Positions 27,253 to 36,343 of a DNA stretch of 37,336 nt are shown here, piece after piece. Numbering within the stretch: the first letter of the stretch is position 1; every line of letters begins with the position of its first letter. A model generated the notes under the pieces. It was given only the letters and a program-made list of their open reading frames with translations, was not told where the DNA came from and did no database searches. This DNA comes from Planctomycetota bacterium (GTDB taxonomy: Bacteria > Planctomycetota > Phycisphaerae > Sedimentisphaerales > Anaerobacaceae): the NCBI GenBank assembly GCA_022563885.1, contig JADFMM010000026.1:1-37336 (forward strand). The letters run 5' to 3'. The translations under genes were made by a program, and so were the position numbers.

Positions 27253-29078
27253 TGTCTGATCTTCAAAAGCAGCAATACGACGTACTGATTATCGGTGCGG
27301 GTGGTGCCGGTCTGAGTGCGGCAATTAAGGCGTCTGCGGCCGGAGTCAAGGTCGGTTTGATTTGCAAATCGTTGTTGGGGAAAGCACATACCGTGATGGC
27401 CGAGGGTGGCGTCGCCGCAGCATTGGGCAATGTGGACGAGCGGGACAGTTGGGAAGTGCATTTCGCCGATACCATGCGTGGGGGCCAGTACTTGAACAAT
27501 CCCCGCATGGCAGAACTGCATGCGCAAGAAGCGCCAGATAGAGTTCGTGAACTCGAAGGGTGGGGGGCGTTGTTTGACCGGACGGATGAGGGAAAGATTC
27601 TTCAACGGAATTTCGGGGGACACCGCTATCCACGGCTGGCCCACGTGGGAGACCGTACCGGGCTTGAAATGTTACGTACTCTCCAAGATCACGGTATTCA
27701 CCAAGGCATCCAATTTCATATGGAATGTACCGTATTTCGTCTCTTGAAAGACGGGGATAGGGTTGTCGGTGCGTTTGCCTATGACCGGGAAAAAGGCCGT
27801 TTTAGTCTCTACCAAGCCAAAGCCGTCATTATGGCGACGGGTGGTTTTGGACGTGCATTTAGGGTGACTAGCAATAGCTGGGAATACACGGGAGACGGAC
27901 ACACCCTGGCTTACGACGCGGGCGCTGAATTGATGGATATGGAATTCATTCAATTCCACCCAACGGGTATGGTTTGGCCGCCCAGCGTGCGTGGTATTCT
28001 GGTTACAGAAGGTGTGCGCGGCGAGGGGGGGATTCTAAAAAATAGCGACGGCAAACGGTTTATGTTTGATGATATCCCTGATTTATACGTAAACTCGACC
28101 GCAGACAATGAGGATGAGGGGTGGCGGTATACCCAAGGAGATCGGGATGCCCGCCGCCCACCCGAATTGTTAACCCGAGACCATGTCGCGCGCTGTATCG
28201 TCAACCAAATCAAAGCGGGGAAAGGGAGCCCCCACGGCGGAGTCTTCCTAGACATTGCCTGGATTAAAGAGCATATCCCCAACGCCGAGGCGCACATCAA
28301 GAAAAAACTGCCCAGTATGTACCATCAGTTCAAGGAATTGGCTGGAATAGACATTACCAAAGAGCCCATGGAAGTCGGCCCCACTACACACTACGCGATG
28401 GGAGGCATTCGCGTGGATGGCGACACCCAAATGTCGACTGTGCCGGGCCTTTTCGCCGCCGGAGAATGTGCTGCGGGCTTGCATGGTGCCAACCGCTTGG
28501 GCGGGAATTCTCTCTCGGACCTTTTGGTGTTCGGAAATCGTGCCGGTGATCATGCTGCCCGCCATGCAAAACAATTTGACCACGTCGCGATCAGTGACGC
28601 TGCACTCGAGAATCTTAAAAAAGAGGCTTTAGCCCCCTTGGACCGGTTCGACGATTCATCGAGCGACGCGCCAGGACCGTATCAGATCCAATACGAATTG
28701 CAGGACTTCATGCAAGATCTGGTAGGAATCGTTCGTGTGGAAGAGGAAATGAAAGACGCCCTGGGAAAAATCGGGACTCTAAAGGAACGAGTGAAAGAGG
28801 TAGCAGCGTGTGGGAATCGCCAATACAATCCCGGTTGGCATACCGCTCTTGATCTGCACAATTTACTGACGGTGGCAGAAGCGGCAACTCGAGCGGGCAT
28901 CGAGCGTAAGGAAAGTCGGGGGGCACATTTCCGTGACGATTATCCCGAGAAGAGCGAAGCATTCGCCAAGGTAAATATCGTCATTAGCAAAGAGCACGAC
29001 GGCGGTATGAATATTCGACAGATACCCGTAAAGCCCCAAACGGACAAACAGAAGACCATCATCGAGGAAAACGTGTAA
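27252..29078 (+). CDS. sdhA: Succinate dehydrogenase/fumarate reductase flavoprotein subunit
   Basis: This is a 608-residue catalytic subunit oxidising succinate to fumarate, or the reverse, with covalently bound FAD. The dinucleotide fold reads VLIIGAGGAGLSAAIKA. The FAD-attachment region is KAHTVMAEGGVAAAL. Substrate-site blocks are EFIQFHPTGM, THYAMGGIRVD and GANRLGGNSLSDLLVFG. The C-terminal helical domain contains NPGWHTALDLHNLL. GGAG lies about eight bases before ATG 27252. It overlaps sdhC by one base and sdhB by one base (TAATG at both joins). The direction of catalysis cannot be decided from sequence. Confidence 0.95.
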   Translation: MSDLQKQQYDVLIIGAGGAGLSAAIKASAAGVKVGLICKSLLGKAHTVMAEGGVAAALGNVDERDSWEVHFADTMRGGQYLNNPRMAELHAQEAPDRVRELEGWGALFDRTDEGKILQRNFGGHRYPRLAHVGDRTGLEMLRTLQDHGIHQGIQFHMECTVFRLLKDGDRVVGAFAYDREKGRFSLYQAKAVIMATGGFGRAFRVTSNSWEYTGDGHTLAYDAGAELMDMEFIQFHPTGMVWPPSVRGILVTEGVRGEGGILKNSDGKRFMFDDIPDLYVNSTADNEDEGWRYTQGDRDARRPPELLTRDHVARCIVNQIKAGKGSPHGGVFLDIAWIKEHIPNAEAHIKKKLPSMYHQFKELAGIDITKEPMEVGPTTHYAMGGIRVDGDTQMSTVPGLFAAGECAAGLHGANRLGGNSLSDLLVFGNRAGDHAARHAKQFDHVAISDAALENLKKEALAPLDRFDDSSSDAPGPYQIQYELQDFMQDLVGIVRVEEEMKDALGKIGTLKERVKEVAACGNRQYNPGWHTALDLHNLLTVAEAATRAGIERKESRGAHFRDDYPEKSEAFAKVNIVISKEHDGGMNIRQIPVKPQTDKQKTIIEENV

Positions 29079-29818
29079 TGGCTAAAACGCAGTTCAAAAT
29101 ATGGCGCGGCGATAAAGAGGGTGGGGATTTTGAAGACTATACGACCGAAGTGACCGAGGGAATGGTGGTGTTGGATGCGGTGCATCAGATTCAAGCGGAA
29201 TCGGCTAATGATTTGGCGGTCCGTTGGAATTGCAAAGCGGGGAAGTGTGGTTCGTGCTCGGCGGAAATCAATGGTCGACCCCGACTCATGTGTATGACGC
29301 GATTAAGTGATTTTCCACTCGATGAAGGCGTGGCGATTGAACCTATGCGGACCTTCAAGATAGAAAAAGATCTGGTGACGGATGTCTCCTGGAACTACAA
29401 AGTGAAGGAGAAAATTCCCAAATTCTCACCCCGTCCAGCAGATAATGCAGATGGAACATGGAAGATTGACAGCGTCGATACCGATCGCGTTCAGGAATTT
29501 CGGAAATGCGTAGAATGCTATTTATGTCAGGACGTCTGTCATGTACTTCGCGAACATGACTTGCACGATGAATTCATTGGGCCCCGTTTTCTGGTGCACA
29601 TCGCCGGATTGGACATGCACCCCATCGATATCGAAACCAGAACCAAGCAACTCAAAGAAGAATATGGGATTGGTTATTGCAACATAACGAAATGCTGCAC
29701 CACCGTTTGCCCGGAAAATATCAAAATCACCGATAATGCGATTATTCCTTTGAAAGAACGTGTCGCCGACGATTTCTATGATCCTATCAAGAAACTAATG
29801 AAGATTTTCAAAAAGTAA
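29078..29818 (+). CDS. sdhB: Succinate dehydrogenase/fumarate reductase iron-sulfur subunit
   Basis: This is a 246-residue electron-transfer subunit. The [2Fe-2S] ligands are Cys52, Cys57, Cys60 and Cys72 (CKAGKCGSC, then LMC). The [4Fe-4S] cluster motif is CVECYLCQDVC, followed by the distal Cys-Pro in TVCPENIKIT. The [3Fe-4S] cluster is supported by CNITKCCTTVC. It carries electrons from the SdhA flavin to quinone at the anchor. The start codon overlaps the sdhA stop. A TPR-like gene follows 13 bases later and is probably in the same transcript. Confidence 0.95.
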   Translation: MAKTQFKIWRGDKEGGDFEDYTTEVTEGMVVLDAVHQIQAESANDLAVRWNCKAGKCGSCSAEINGRPRLMCMTRLSDFPLDEGVAIEPMRTFKIEKDLVTDVSWNYKVKEKIPKFSPRPADNADGTWKIDSVDTDRVQEFRKCVECYLCQDVCHVLREHDLHDEFIGPRFLVHIAGLDMHPIDIETRTKQLKEEYGIGYCNITKCCTTVCPENIKITDNAIIPLKERVADDFYDPIKKLMKIFKK

Positions 29819-29831
29819 CACGAGACCTATC

Positions 29832-30329
29832 ATGCAACAGTTCAAAAAAATCTCCCAGGCTTCGGTGCCCAGTGCGTTGAAAAAAGCGGAGAGATACCGA
29901 TTGCTTAACGAGCCAAGTGAAGCTGAAAGTATTTGCCATGATATTCTCGAAGTTGACGCCAAAAACAGCGATGCTAAAGTAATGCTTATTCTGTCCCTTT
30001 CGGATCAATTGACTGAACGTATGGCCGCGTTTGAAGAGGCCCGAGAGGTTGTTGGCACGTTAGCGAATGATTATGACCGCAATTATTTCATGGGCTTACT
30101 ATGTGAACGGAGAGCCCGCTCGCATTTTCGGCATGGTTCCGTAGGTTCCGAACATGTCGCGTATGACTGGTTTCAAGACGCATTGCAGTTTTTTGATAAG
30201 GCGGCGAAAGGACGTCCCGAGGGTAACGACGATTCATACTTCCGCTGGAATGCCGTCATCCGCACCTTAGAGCAACATCCTTCATTGCAACCCCATCAGG
30301 AGAATTCTGAACCTCAGTTATTGGAATAG
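29832..30329 (+). CDS. Small TPR-like protein downstream of sdhB
   Basis: It has 165 residues and is helical. The pattern ALKKAERYRLLNEPSEAESI, then DILEVDAKNSDAKVMLILSL, fits one or two tetratricopeptide-like repeats in the first half. A third helical pair (YDWFQDALQFFDKAAKGRPE) follows. There is no signal peptide or membrane segment. It follows sdhB by 13 bases with a weak ribosome-binding site, suggesting co-transcription and perhaps an assembly or regulatory role for the dehydrogenase. That role is inference from position only. Confidence 0.75.
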   Translation: MQQFKKISQASVPSALKKAERYRLLNEPSEAESICHDILEVDAKNSDAKVMLILSLSDQLTERMAAFEEAREVVGTLANDYDRNYFMGLLCERRARSHFRHGSVGSEHVAYDWFQDALQFFDKAAKGRPEGNDDSYFRWNAVIRTLEQHPSLQPHQENSEPQLLE

Positions 30330-30337
30330 GCAATTAT

Positions 30338-30676
30338 GTGGTTATCAACGGTTGGGGCAGCAATGTTGGAGGAGCGGGGAGCCGAACGCCACGTTTAACG
30401 GACTGCGACAGTCCGGCACGCACCATCTATCTTGCGGACAACGAGGACGGCCCCTGGCGCACGATTATTACGAAGGCCTCTGACAGGGACGTGACGCGTT
30501 GCGATGTGTTTCGACCGTCACACCTTTCCACTTCGAAGACGCAAGGCATAGGCGACGGTCGACGTGTCGCCCGGGCCCGTCACCACGGCGGCGCAAACTG
30601 TCTCTATCTCGACTGGCATGTGGATTGGGTGGACGCGTCCAAGATGACCGAAGAGAGGTGGTATTTTGAGAGATGA
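30338..30676 (+). pseudogene. C-terminal fragment of an H-X9-DG-like pseudopilin
   Basis: The frame reads INGWGSN, then RTIYLADNEDGPWR, RCDVFRPSHL, RRVARARHHGGAN and CLYLDWHVDWVDASKMT. This matches the C-terminal half of the pseudopilin family found whole at 21815-22612, in the subgroup where DG is replaced by DW (His-x9-Asp-Trp). The N-terminal prepilin signal and first helix are missing. The open frame starts right after the TPR gene stop, with only a GTG nearby and no ribosome-binding site. It is probably a relic left by a deletion. Confidence 0.78.
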
Positions 30677-30728
30677 GGAAATGGGCTTCCGATGGTTGTG
30701 CGGGTCGTAAGGCTCGGGCCTTTCCATC

Positions 30729-30758
30729 TTGAATCGCTATCCCTGCTGACGGTATAAT
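30729..30758 (+). promoter_or_regulatory. Promoter for the retropepsin-like lipoprotein gene
   Basis: TTGAAT (30729-30734) and a perfect TATAAT (30753-30758) are 18 bases apart, giving a leader of about 40 bases to ATG 30805. Confidence 0.6.
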
Positions 30759-30804
30759 AACGCCTATCGGCTCAATTTGTTCTCCTGTACAGGCAATAAA
30801 CACA

Positions 30805-32187
30805 ATGACGGTCAGGATCATATCTTTGGTTTGGTTTGTTCTTCTGTTGTGTTGGACGGGTTGTACTCCACAGACATATCCGGACACCCCCAGCCCCGGG
30901 ATCAAACGATACCCGGATGCAAAACAGACTCAAAGTCGATTTAGCCGAAGACTGGCCCTCACCACTTTGAACTTCAGCATCGATGATTGCCGCTCAAACC
31001 TTCGAGCTGTTCACAGAGCCATGGATGATCTAGGCGCCAGAACACAGCGTGAGCACTGGGAATCCACCAAAAAGAGATCCTCAGAACTGGATATAACATA
31101 CAGTCAACTCTGTCAACGATGGGCAGACATGGGTGGGGAGAGTGTTGACGGAGACGAAAATAGACTCCATGTCGAGGCAAGGCTTGATGAGCTTGGGCAG
31201 ATGCTTCAGAGAACGCGTAGGAGAATAGTGGACTGCGACAAGAACTATGCCCAAGCAAGAACGCTGTATGAAGCAAAGAAAAAACGCTTTTTTAAGGCGT
31301 TCCATGCCGATCTTCAGAACAGGCATGTCGCCGAGGGGCGGTTTTACACAGGGGGTGATATGACCCTTGGGTTGAGTGCAATCGATATATTGCCTCAGCA
31401 CATTCTAGTAACGATTGAAGCCTATGCCGCAATGGGAAAGAAACATTCTTCGCAGCCCCATGAGACACTCCCGATGGGGAGACCGAGAGGACTGTCCTCT
31501 CTGATAGATCTGGAGAATCAGATCCGCTTGATAGACGAACAGGGAGTGGAATTGGGGTCTCCTGTCGAAATCGAGTATGACCGGTTACATACCGTTGATG
31601 GACTGATCGTCACACTGGCCTATGAAAGGCGTCTGGATGCTAGCAACACACCGGGCAAACTGCTCATCGAACCATTTATCTTCAAAAACAAGGAGCCCAT
31701 CTCGCTGACTATTCCATTTGAACCAAATGAACTTCATATCAACAGAGGCTTGGAGACAGCAGACCTCCTCTCTTCAAGCCCATTTGATGACGCTCACCAG
31801 GTGAACGGGCAAATGAAGATGATTCGGTGCCAGCGAGTAGGAATGCACCTAAAAGTCCCTGTCACTCTGGACATACACGGCGTGAAGATCAGGACCAGCA
31901 TGATCTTGGACACGGGCGCTTCAATGACTGTCCTGCCTAAATCTCTGTACAATCGGGGTATCGCCAAGCCGCTTGACAGTCTGGCCCGGATAAGGATGAA
32001 GACGGCCAATGGTTTTATCACCTGTCCGGTGGACAGGTTAACAATCTCTACTTCAGCTTATACAAAGACCATCTCTGTCGCACTGGCCAATGATTCAACA
32101 TCGCTATTGGGAGCGAACTACTTCTCAGACCGTCGCATAACCATGGATCTTAACAACGAATGTATCTATATTCATCCCGAACATTAG
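30805..32187 (+). CDS. Probable lipoprotein with C-terminal retropepsin-like aspartic protease domain
   Basis: It has 460 residues. The N-terminus is a lipoprotein signal (ISLVWFVLLLCWTGC), with Cys the probable lipidation site, although Trp at -3 is unusual. Residues about 45-170 are charged and helical, probably coiled coil. A middle segment (about 170-345) has no recognised fold. The C-terminus (about 350-460) is a clan AA, retropepsin-like domain: MILDTGASMTVLP with catalytic Asp369, and the second hallmark LLGANYFSDRRITMDL. One Asp per chain implies that it acts as a dimer. It is probably anchored on the periplasmic side. It stands alone behind its own promoter. The target is unknown. 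Confidence 0.85.
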   Translation: MTVRIISLVWFVLLLCWTGCTPQTYPDTPSPGIKRYPDAKQTQSRFSRRLALTTLNFSIDDCRSNLRAVHRAMDDLGARTQREHWESTKKRSSELDITYSQLCQRWADMGGESVDGDENRLHVEARLDELGQMLQRTRRRIVDCDKNYAQARTLYEAKKKRFFKAFHADLQNRHVAEGRFYTGGDMTLGLSAIDILPQHILVTIEAYAAMGKKHSSQPHETLPMGRPRGLSSLIDLENQIRLIDEQGVELGSPVEIEYDRLHTVDGLIVTLAYERRLDASNTPGKLLIEPFIFKNKEPISLTIPFEPNELHINRGLETADLLSSSPFDDAHQVNGQMKMIRCQRVGMHLKVPVTLDIHGVKIRTSMILDTGASMTVLPKSLYNRGIAKPLDSLARIRMKTANGFITCPVDRLTISTSAYTKTISVALANDSTSLLGANYFSDRRITMDLNNECIYIHPEH

Positions 32188-32193
32188 GTAATA

Positions 32194-34110
32194 CTAGGGC
32201 AACGAAAAGCCGTCGCTCTTCCACACGAACTCCCGATGCCACCAGTCACCGGTCGCCTCACGCTCATCCTGAGTCGTGAAACGATACTGGTACAACACCA
32301 CGCGCACATACTTCGGCGGTGCATCAGGAAACGGGTTGTCTCCGAGTAGGGCGAGTACGTCTGGGCTGCCCTCCATCAAGCGCAGCAGGAAGCGTTGAAA
32401 CCATGGGCTCATGTGGTTCGGTTGCACCTGCTTCGTTTGCCGGTGAACGCTTTCGAATCGCAGTGCCTCGAACCACATCTGCCAATCGAGTCGCGGTTGA
32501 TGCGGAGTGTTGAAGCCTGGCGCACGTGACAGGTCCCCGGCCTTCCACCTGAACTCATAGGCTGTCCAATCCCTCCCGGTCAGACTGCCTTCGACCACGA
32601 TTTCGGGTCGCGTCTCGGTCATGCGGCGGAACAGACCATATCCATTCACGAGATGAAGCGATCGAATGCCGAGCTTCGACTCCAACGGCTCACGATAGTG
32701 CGCCGAGGGAAATGCGGCATGCATTACCTGGAACGAGCCTAGTAGCAACGCCACTGCGGCGAATGGTACCAGCACGGCGCTGCGCCAGCGCGTCGGACTC
32801 GCCAGCCACGGAGGATCCGATGATTCGATACACTTGCGCATAAAACGAGGCCAACAGCGGTCATCGAGCAGCAGAAGCGTAAGCAATAAGGTCAGCACGT
32901 TGAAGAAGGTGTAATTCCCCGTCGCCGCGATCAGCCCCATGAATGCGGAGATCAGGGCGAAGGCGGTAACCCGTAGGAATCGGGGACCAAAGATGAAGAA
33001 TGGCACCAACAGTTCGATGACAAATACGGCAACGACAGAAATCCTCTGAAGCCCATCCGGCAGTTTCGCCGCATACCAACTCGTCCAGACCGGCAACGGC
33101 TGAGTCCAGTAGTGAAAGTCCATCGCCGTCAAGTCTTCCCACGCATTCCACACCGGGGTGCCGTCAGGACCGAGGGCATGATCGTTCCAGGTTAGTTTCA
33201 CCGCGCCGGATTCGAAGAGGACACGAAAGAGCAACCACAGCAGTAAAAACAGGACCAGCCTCGGTGGATGTGCCCCGGGAAATAGTCCCGCCCACCAGCG
33301 CCCGGGGGCTAAAAAGATGGCCACGAAACCCGTTTCGAGAAGCAGAATATCCCACTGAAAAGACAGAAACATCTGTCCGGCATGGAACAGTGACAGGTAG
33401 AGCACCCAAAGTGCGATCAACATCGGGATCGGCGCGATCCCGATGATCAGCAGTACTGAGCAGATGACTCCCGCAAGACACAGTCCATGCAAAAACGCAT
33501 CTGAAGAGTTCAGCCAGGCCAGCGTCGGAATCTCGCGATAGGGGTTGAGAGGGGGCTCCTGTTGCGGAAGCAACTCACCCATTCGCTCGAGATGCTCGGC
33601 GGCTGGGATGATGCCGTTTGACCCGATCAGTCCGTCCAGCTGAATCCACAGGGACATGATGGCAATGAAGTAAACCAACCCCAGGCCGCGAAGAAAAAGT
33701 GCCGATGAAATATGGTACTTCGGCGGATTCAGTTGTTTGCCCCACCAGACCCGCAGAACCGGGGAAATCACTGACCGCGATCGCGCCACACAGGCGTACA
33801 GCAGATCAGCGACGAGTCCGAAGCCGGGAACAACACGACACGTCCAATAGAGCCAGCGTTTTCGACCACACAGCGACATCGTGCGCAACACGGCTCTCGC
33901 ACCGCGACTGAGGGTGCCGTCCGGTTCGATCAGAAAGACCGACTTGCGAAATTCACTTGCAGAGATCTCCGGCAGCCGTGAGGCCGCTTCCTGATAGGGA
34001 GCGTAGTCGATCTGCTCCCCTGTTTCCTCTCTCCACCGTTCGATAGAGGCACGGCAGAATCTGCATTCACCGTCGTAGATCATCAGCGGTTTCTGCGGGG
34101 GCTTAATCAT
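32194..34110 (-). CDS. Fusion of a DCC thiol-redox domain (DUF393) with a lipase-maturation-factor domain
   Basis: It has 638 residues. Residues 8-125 match the DCC family: YDGECRFC puts Cys16 and Cys19 in a thioredoxin-like CxxC. The rest matches lipase maturation factor (LMF1) proteins: several transmembrane segments between about 135 and 470 (for example LGLVYFIAIMSLWIQ, GVICSVLLIIGIAPI, FNVLTLLLTLLLL), the block DILLLETGFVAIFLAP, and the soluble C-terminal domain ending PKYVRVVLYQYRFTT with WWHREFVW. Animal LMF1 helps lipases fold in the ER; bacterial versions are uncharacterised. The CxxC domain would be cytoplasmic unless the protein is inverted. It is convergent with the retropepsin gene, seven bases apart. 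Confidence 0.85.
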   Translation of the reverse strand: MIKPPQKPLMIYDGECRFCRASIERWREETGEQIDYAPYQEAASRLPEISASEFRKSVFLIEPDGTLSRGARAVLRTMSLCGRKRWLYWTCRVVPGFGLVADLLYACVARSRSVISPVLRVWWGKQLNPPKYHISSALFLRGLGLVYFIAIMSLWIQLDGLIGSNGIIPAAEHLERMGELLPQQEPPLNPYREIPTLAWLNSSDAFLHGLCLAGVICSVLLIIGIAPIPMLIALWVLYLSLFHAGQMFLSFQWDILLLETGFVAIFLAPGRWWAGLFPGAHPPRLVLFLLLWLLFRVLFESGAVKLTWNDHALGPDGTPVWNAWEDLTAMDFHYWTQPLPVWTSWYAAKLPDGLQRISVVAVFVIELLVPFFIFGPRFLRVTAFALISAFMGLIAATGNYTFFNVLTLLLTLLLLDDRCWPRFMRKCIESSDPPWLASPTRWRSAVLVPFAAVALLLGSFQVMHAAFPSAHYREPLESKLGIRSLHLVNGYGLFRRMTETRPEIVVEGSLTGRDWTAYEFRWKAGDLSRAPGFNTPHQPRLDWQMWFEALRFESVHRQTKQVQPNHMSPWFQRFLLRLMEGSPDVLALLGDNPFPDAPPKYVRVVLYQYRFTTQDEREATGDWWHREFVWKSDGFSLP

Positions 34111-34175
34111 CGTTTCGCCCTATCCCGCCAGGCTATCCGCCAAACCGTCTCTGCTCACTGTCCTGTCCATTGGTT

Positions 34176-34619
34176 TTACTCGATGCCGGGAATCCGACCT
34201 TCTAGGAGCCGCAAAGCCCCTTCTCGCGACATACGCTTCGCCTCGGCTACGACTTCCTCTGGAACCCAGTCCGGGAACTGAGTTTCCACAACTTCATGGC
34301 GCCCCTTTGCGCCGTGCAATTCTCTTACTGATGCTAGGGAAGAGGGCGGGAGATCTTCAGCTACTTTGACAAGCGCTGCCCACAGGCGACGATGAACGTA
34401 CGTTATCTTCCCCTGAAGGAGACGGCAGACGAGGACTTGCTCGGCCTCTCGAACGGTCCTTGTTAGTGCGGAGATCAGGTGGCTCTTCGGGTGACTCCAC
34501 CAGCTTTCAGAAATGACCCCCCCGGCTATTTGAGCCACGAGGCTGGAGGTCTTTCCCCGGGCTGATTCGAGCATGATTCCGTTCTGCTCAACGAGCTTCA
34601 AAGCCTCACGTTCGTTCAT
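34176..34619 (-). CDS. Conserved-looking protein of unknown function
   Basis: It has 147 residues and is soluble. The sequence includes ESARGKTSSLVAQIAGG, ESWWSHPKSHLISALTR and VLVCRLLQGKITYVHRRLWA. I recall similar SWWxHP / HRRLW proteins from other bacteria without an assigned function; that is memory, not a search. There is no signal peptide, metal motif or nucleotide-binding loop. An AGGG site precedes ATG 34619. It lies 65 bases upstream of the DCC-LMF gene on the same strand and could be co-transcribed with it. Confidence 0.65.
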   Translation of the reverse strand: MNEREALKLVEQNGIMLESARGKTSSLVAQIAGGVISESWWSHPKSHLISALTRTVREAEQVLVCRLLQGKITYVHRRLWAALVKVAEDLPPSSLASVRELHGAKGRHEVVETQFPDWVPEEVVAEAKRMSREGALRLLEGRIPGIE

Positions 34620-34670
34620 GAGCCATGCCCTGGGCAGCCTAACATAATCCTCTATGGTTCTCGATAGCTC

Positions 34671-34832
34671 CTAGCCCTTTTGTGAGCGAATATACTCTGC
34701 AATGAAAAGAGCACCGGTTATTAGGATGATTGTTATCCCTATGTTGATATCCAAATTCTCCGCGTTCACAGCAACGCCGCCACCCACTAAGGCGATAGCT
34801 GTTCAGATTAATCGTGCCTGTTGATTGGTCAT
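34671..34832 (-). pseudogene. Tiny two-helix membrane protein gene with an in-frame TGA
   Basis: ATG 34832 (GGAAG upstream) reads MTNQQARLI, then TGA at 34805-34803, then TAIALVGGGVAVNAENLDIN and IGITIILITGALFIAEYIRS, ending QKG. Apart from the TGA the 53 codons form a clean small membrane protein with two hydrophobic segments and a ribosome-binding site. TGA is one base from TGG (Trp) or TGC/TGT (Cys). Other genes here (uvrA, DUF1501) end at TGA, so a recoded genome is unlikely. A recent nonsense mutation, or a shorter gene starting at an internal GTG, is the simplest reading. Confidence 0.5.
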
Positions 34833-35047
34833 TACGCTTTCTTCCGAAAGAGGCTTCTCATTTTCATTCTCATGCTGTCAAAGGTTCTACGCTAGCGACT
34901 AATCAGTAATCAAGGCGTGACCTCAAGAACTTATGTCCTAAGGGTTGACTCTACGGCCTTCGCCCTTTCTTCTCATTGATGAAGGTGAAGAGTGTAGTTG
35001 ACGGTTCGTAGCGTCGCCTGGCTGGTCGAGACCTGCCCGCAGAATAG

Positions 35048-36343
35048 TCAGACAAACTCCGTTTTTCCCGGCATGGCCATGGGCCGGATGGGCAAGTCCA
35101 TGTTCCAGGTTAAGTTGTCGGGGACGAGTTGTTCCTCGGAATTCAGGGCTTCGGTCCAGGAGATCTCTTTTCCGGTGTAGGCGGCCATGCGTCCCATGAG
35201 GGCCATGAGCGTGCTGTGCGCCATCCAGATGCCATCATTAATGGGTTTGCCGTTGCGGATGGAGTCGAACAACTCGTTGTGCTCGATCTGGTACATGTTG
35301 GATCTGGGACCCTCATAGCGCCAGGACTCCTTGCCGGTGATGGTGGGACCACCCCGGCCCGCGATGGTGCCCACACCTTCGGCGCCCATAATGTAGTCCG
35401 AGTTTTCACCGTAGCAATTGCTGATCTGACGTTGGGCCATGAACGCGCGGACTCCGTCTGGGAATTCGTAGAAGACATCGATGTGGTCGAAGATATTGCC
35501 TTCGTTGTTGGGGAATTGGCGACCGCCGGTCCCCACTGCTTTGAGAGGGAGGACTCCATTCATCACCCAGGCAATCTTGTCCACGCTGTGACAGGCCTGC
35601 TCCACCAGCCCATCTCCGGATAACCAGGTGAAGTTATACCAGTTGCGGAGTTGCCATTCTACGTCACTCATGCCGGCGGGGCGCCGACTGGCTGGGGGCA
35701 TGGGCTTCACGGGTCCGGTCAAATAGGTGGCATAGACGGCACGAATCGCGCCAATGGCGCCCTCGTGTATTCGCTGGTAGAAGGGGCGACGCGCCAGGTG
35801 ATACCGCCAACAAAAGCCGGCTACCAGAGCCAGGTTCTTCTCCTTGGCTATCGCGGCGGACTGGAGGACGGAACGCACGCCTGGGGCGTCGGTGGCCATG
35901 GGTTTCTCGCAGAAGACATGTTTCCCGGCTTCGACTGCAGCTCGGAGATGCTGTGGTCGGAAACCAGGGGGTGTGGCCAGGAGAACCACATCCACATCGC
36001 TATCGATCACTTTCTGGTAAGCGTCCAGCCCCACGAAGCGCGCATGGACGGGGACCTTGACGCGTTGCCCGAACTGCTCGTTGCCCTCGAGGTTCTTACG
36101 ACTACTCTGCAAGCGATCCTCAAAGACGTCGGCCATGGCTGTCAAGACCACGTCTTCACCGGTTGTCAGGGCTTGTGCGGCAGCGCCGGAGCCGCGGCCC
36201 CCGCAGCCTACGAGGCCCACGCGAATTCGGTCGTTATTTGCTCCGTGTGCCTGCGTGGCAACGGAGAATCCCGCCAAGGCGGTAGCCTGAGTGCTGGTCT
36301 TGAGAAAATGGCGACGCGTCATTGTTTCTTTGTCCGGTTTCAT
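35048..36343 (-). CDS. Tat-exported Gfo/Idh/MocA family oxidoreductase
   Basis: It has 431 residues. The N-terminus MTRRHFLKTSTQATALAGFS is a Tat signal, so the protein is exported with its cofactor bound. The Rossmann fold begins VGLVGCGGRGSGAAAQAL. The family motif with the catalytic Lys is AGKHVFCEKPMATD. The C-terminal alpha/beta domain contains WLSGDGLVEQACHSVDKIAW. These enzymes use NAD(P) on sugars or related polyols; the exported ones are common in Planctomycetes and may hold their nucleotide tightly. The substrate is unknown. AAGG lies eight bases before ATG 36343. No partner gene is adjacent. Confidence 0.93.
   Translation of the reverse strand: MKPDKETMTRRHFLKTSTQATALAGFSVATQAHGANNDRIRVGLVGCGGRGSGAAAQALTTGEDVVLTAMADVFEDRLQSSRKNLEGNEQFGQRVKVPVHARFVGLDAYQKVIDSDVDVVLLATPPGFRPQHLRAAVEAGKHVFCEKPMATDAPGVRSVLQSAAIAKEKNLALVAGFCWRYHLARRPFYQRIHEGAIGAIRAVYATYLTGPVKPMPPASRRPAGMSDVEWQLRNWYNFTWLSGDGLVEQACHSVDKIAWVMNGVLPLKAVGTGGRQFPNNEGNIFDHIDVFYEFPDGVRAFMAQRQISNCYGENSDYIMGAEGVGTIAGRGGPTITGKESWRYEGPRSNMYQIEHNELFDSIRNGKPINDGIWMAHSTLMALMGRMAAYTGKEISWTEALNSEEQLVPDNLTWNMDLPIRPMAMPGKTEFV

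Noticed and set aside
34803-34805. Genome-wide recoding of TGA to an amino acid
   Set aside because: Several intact genes here (uvrA, DUF1501, GH18) stop at TGA exactly where their families end.
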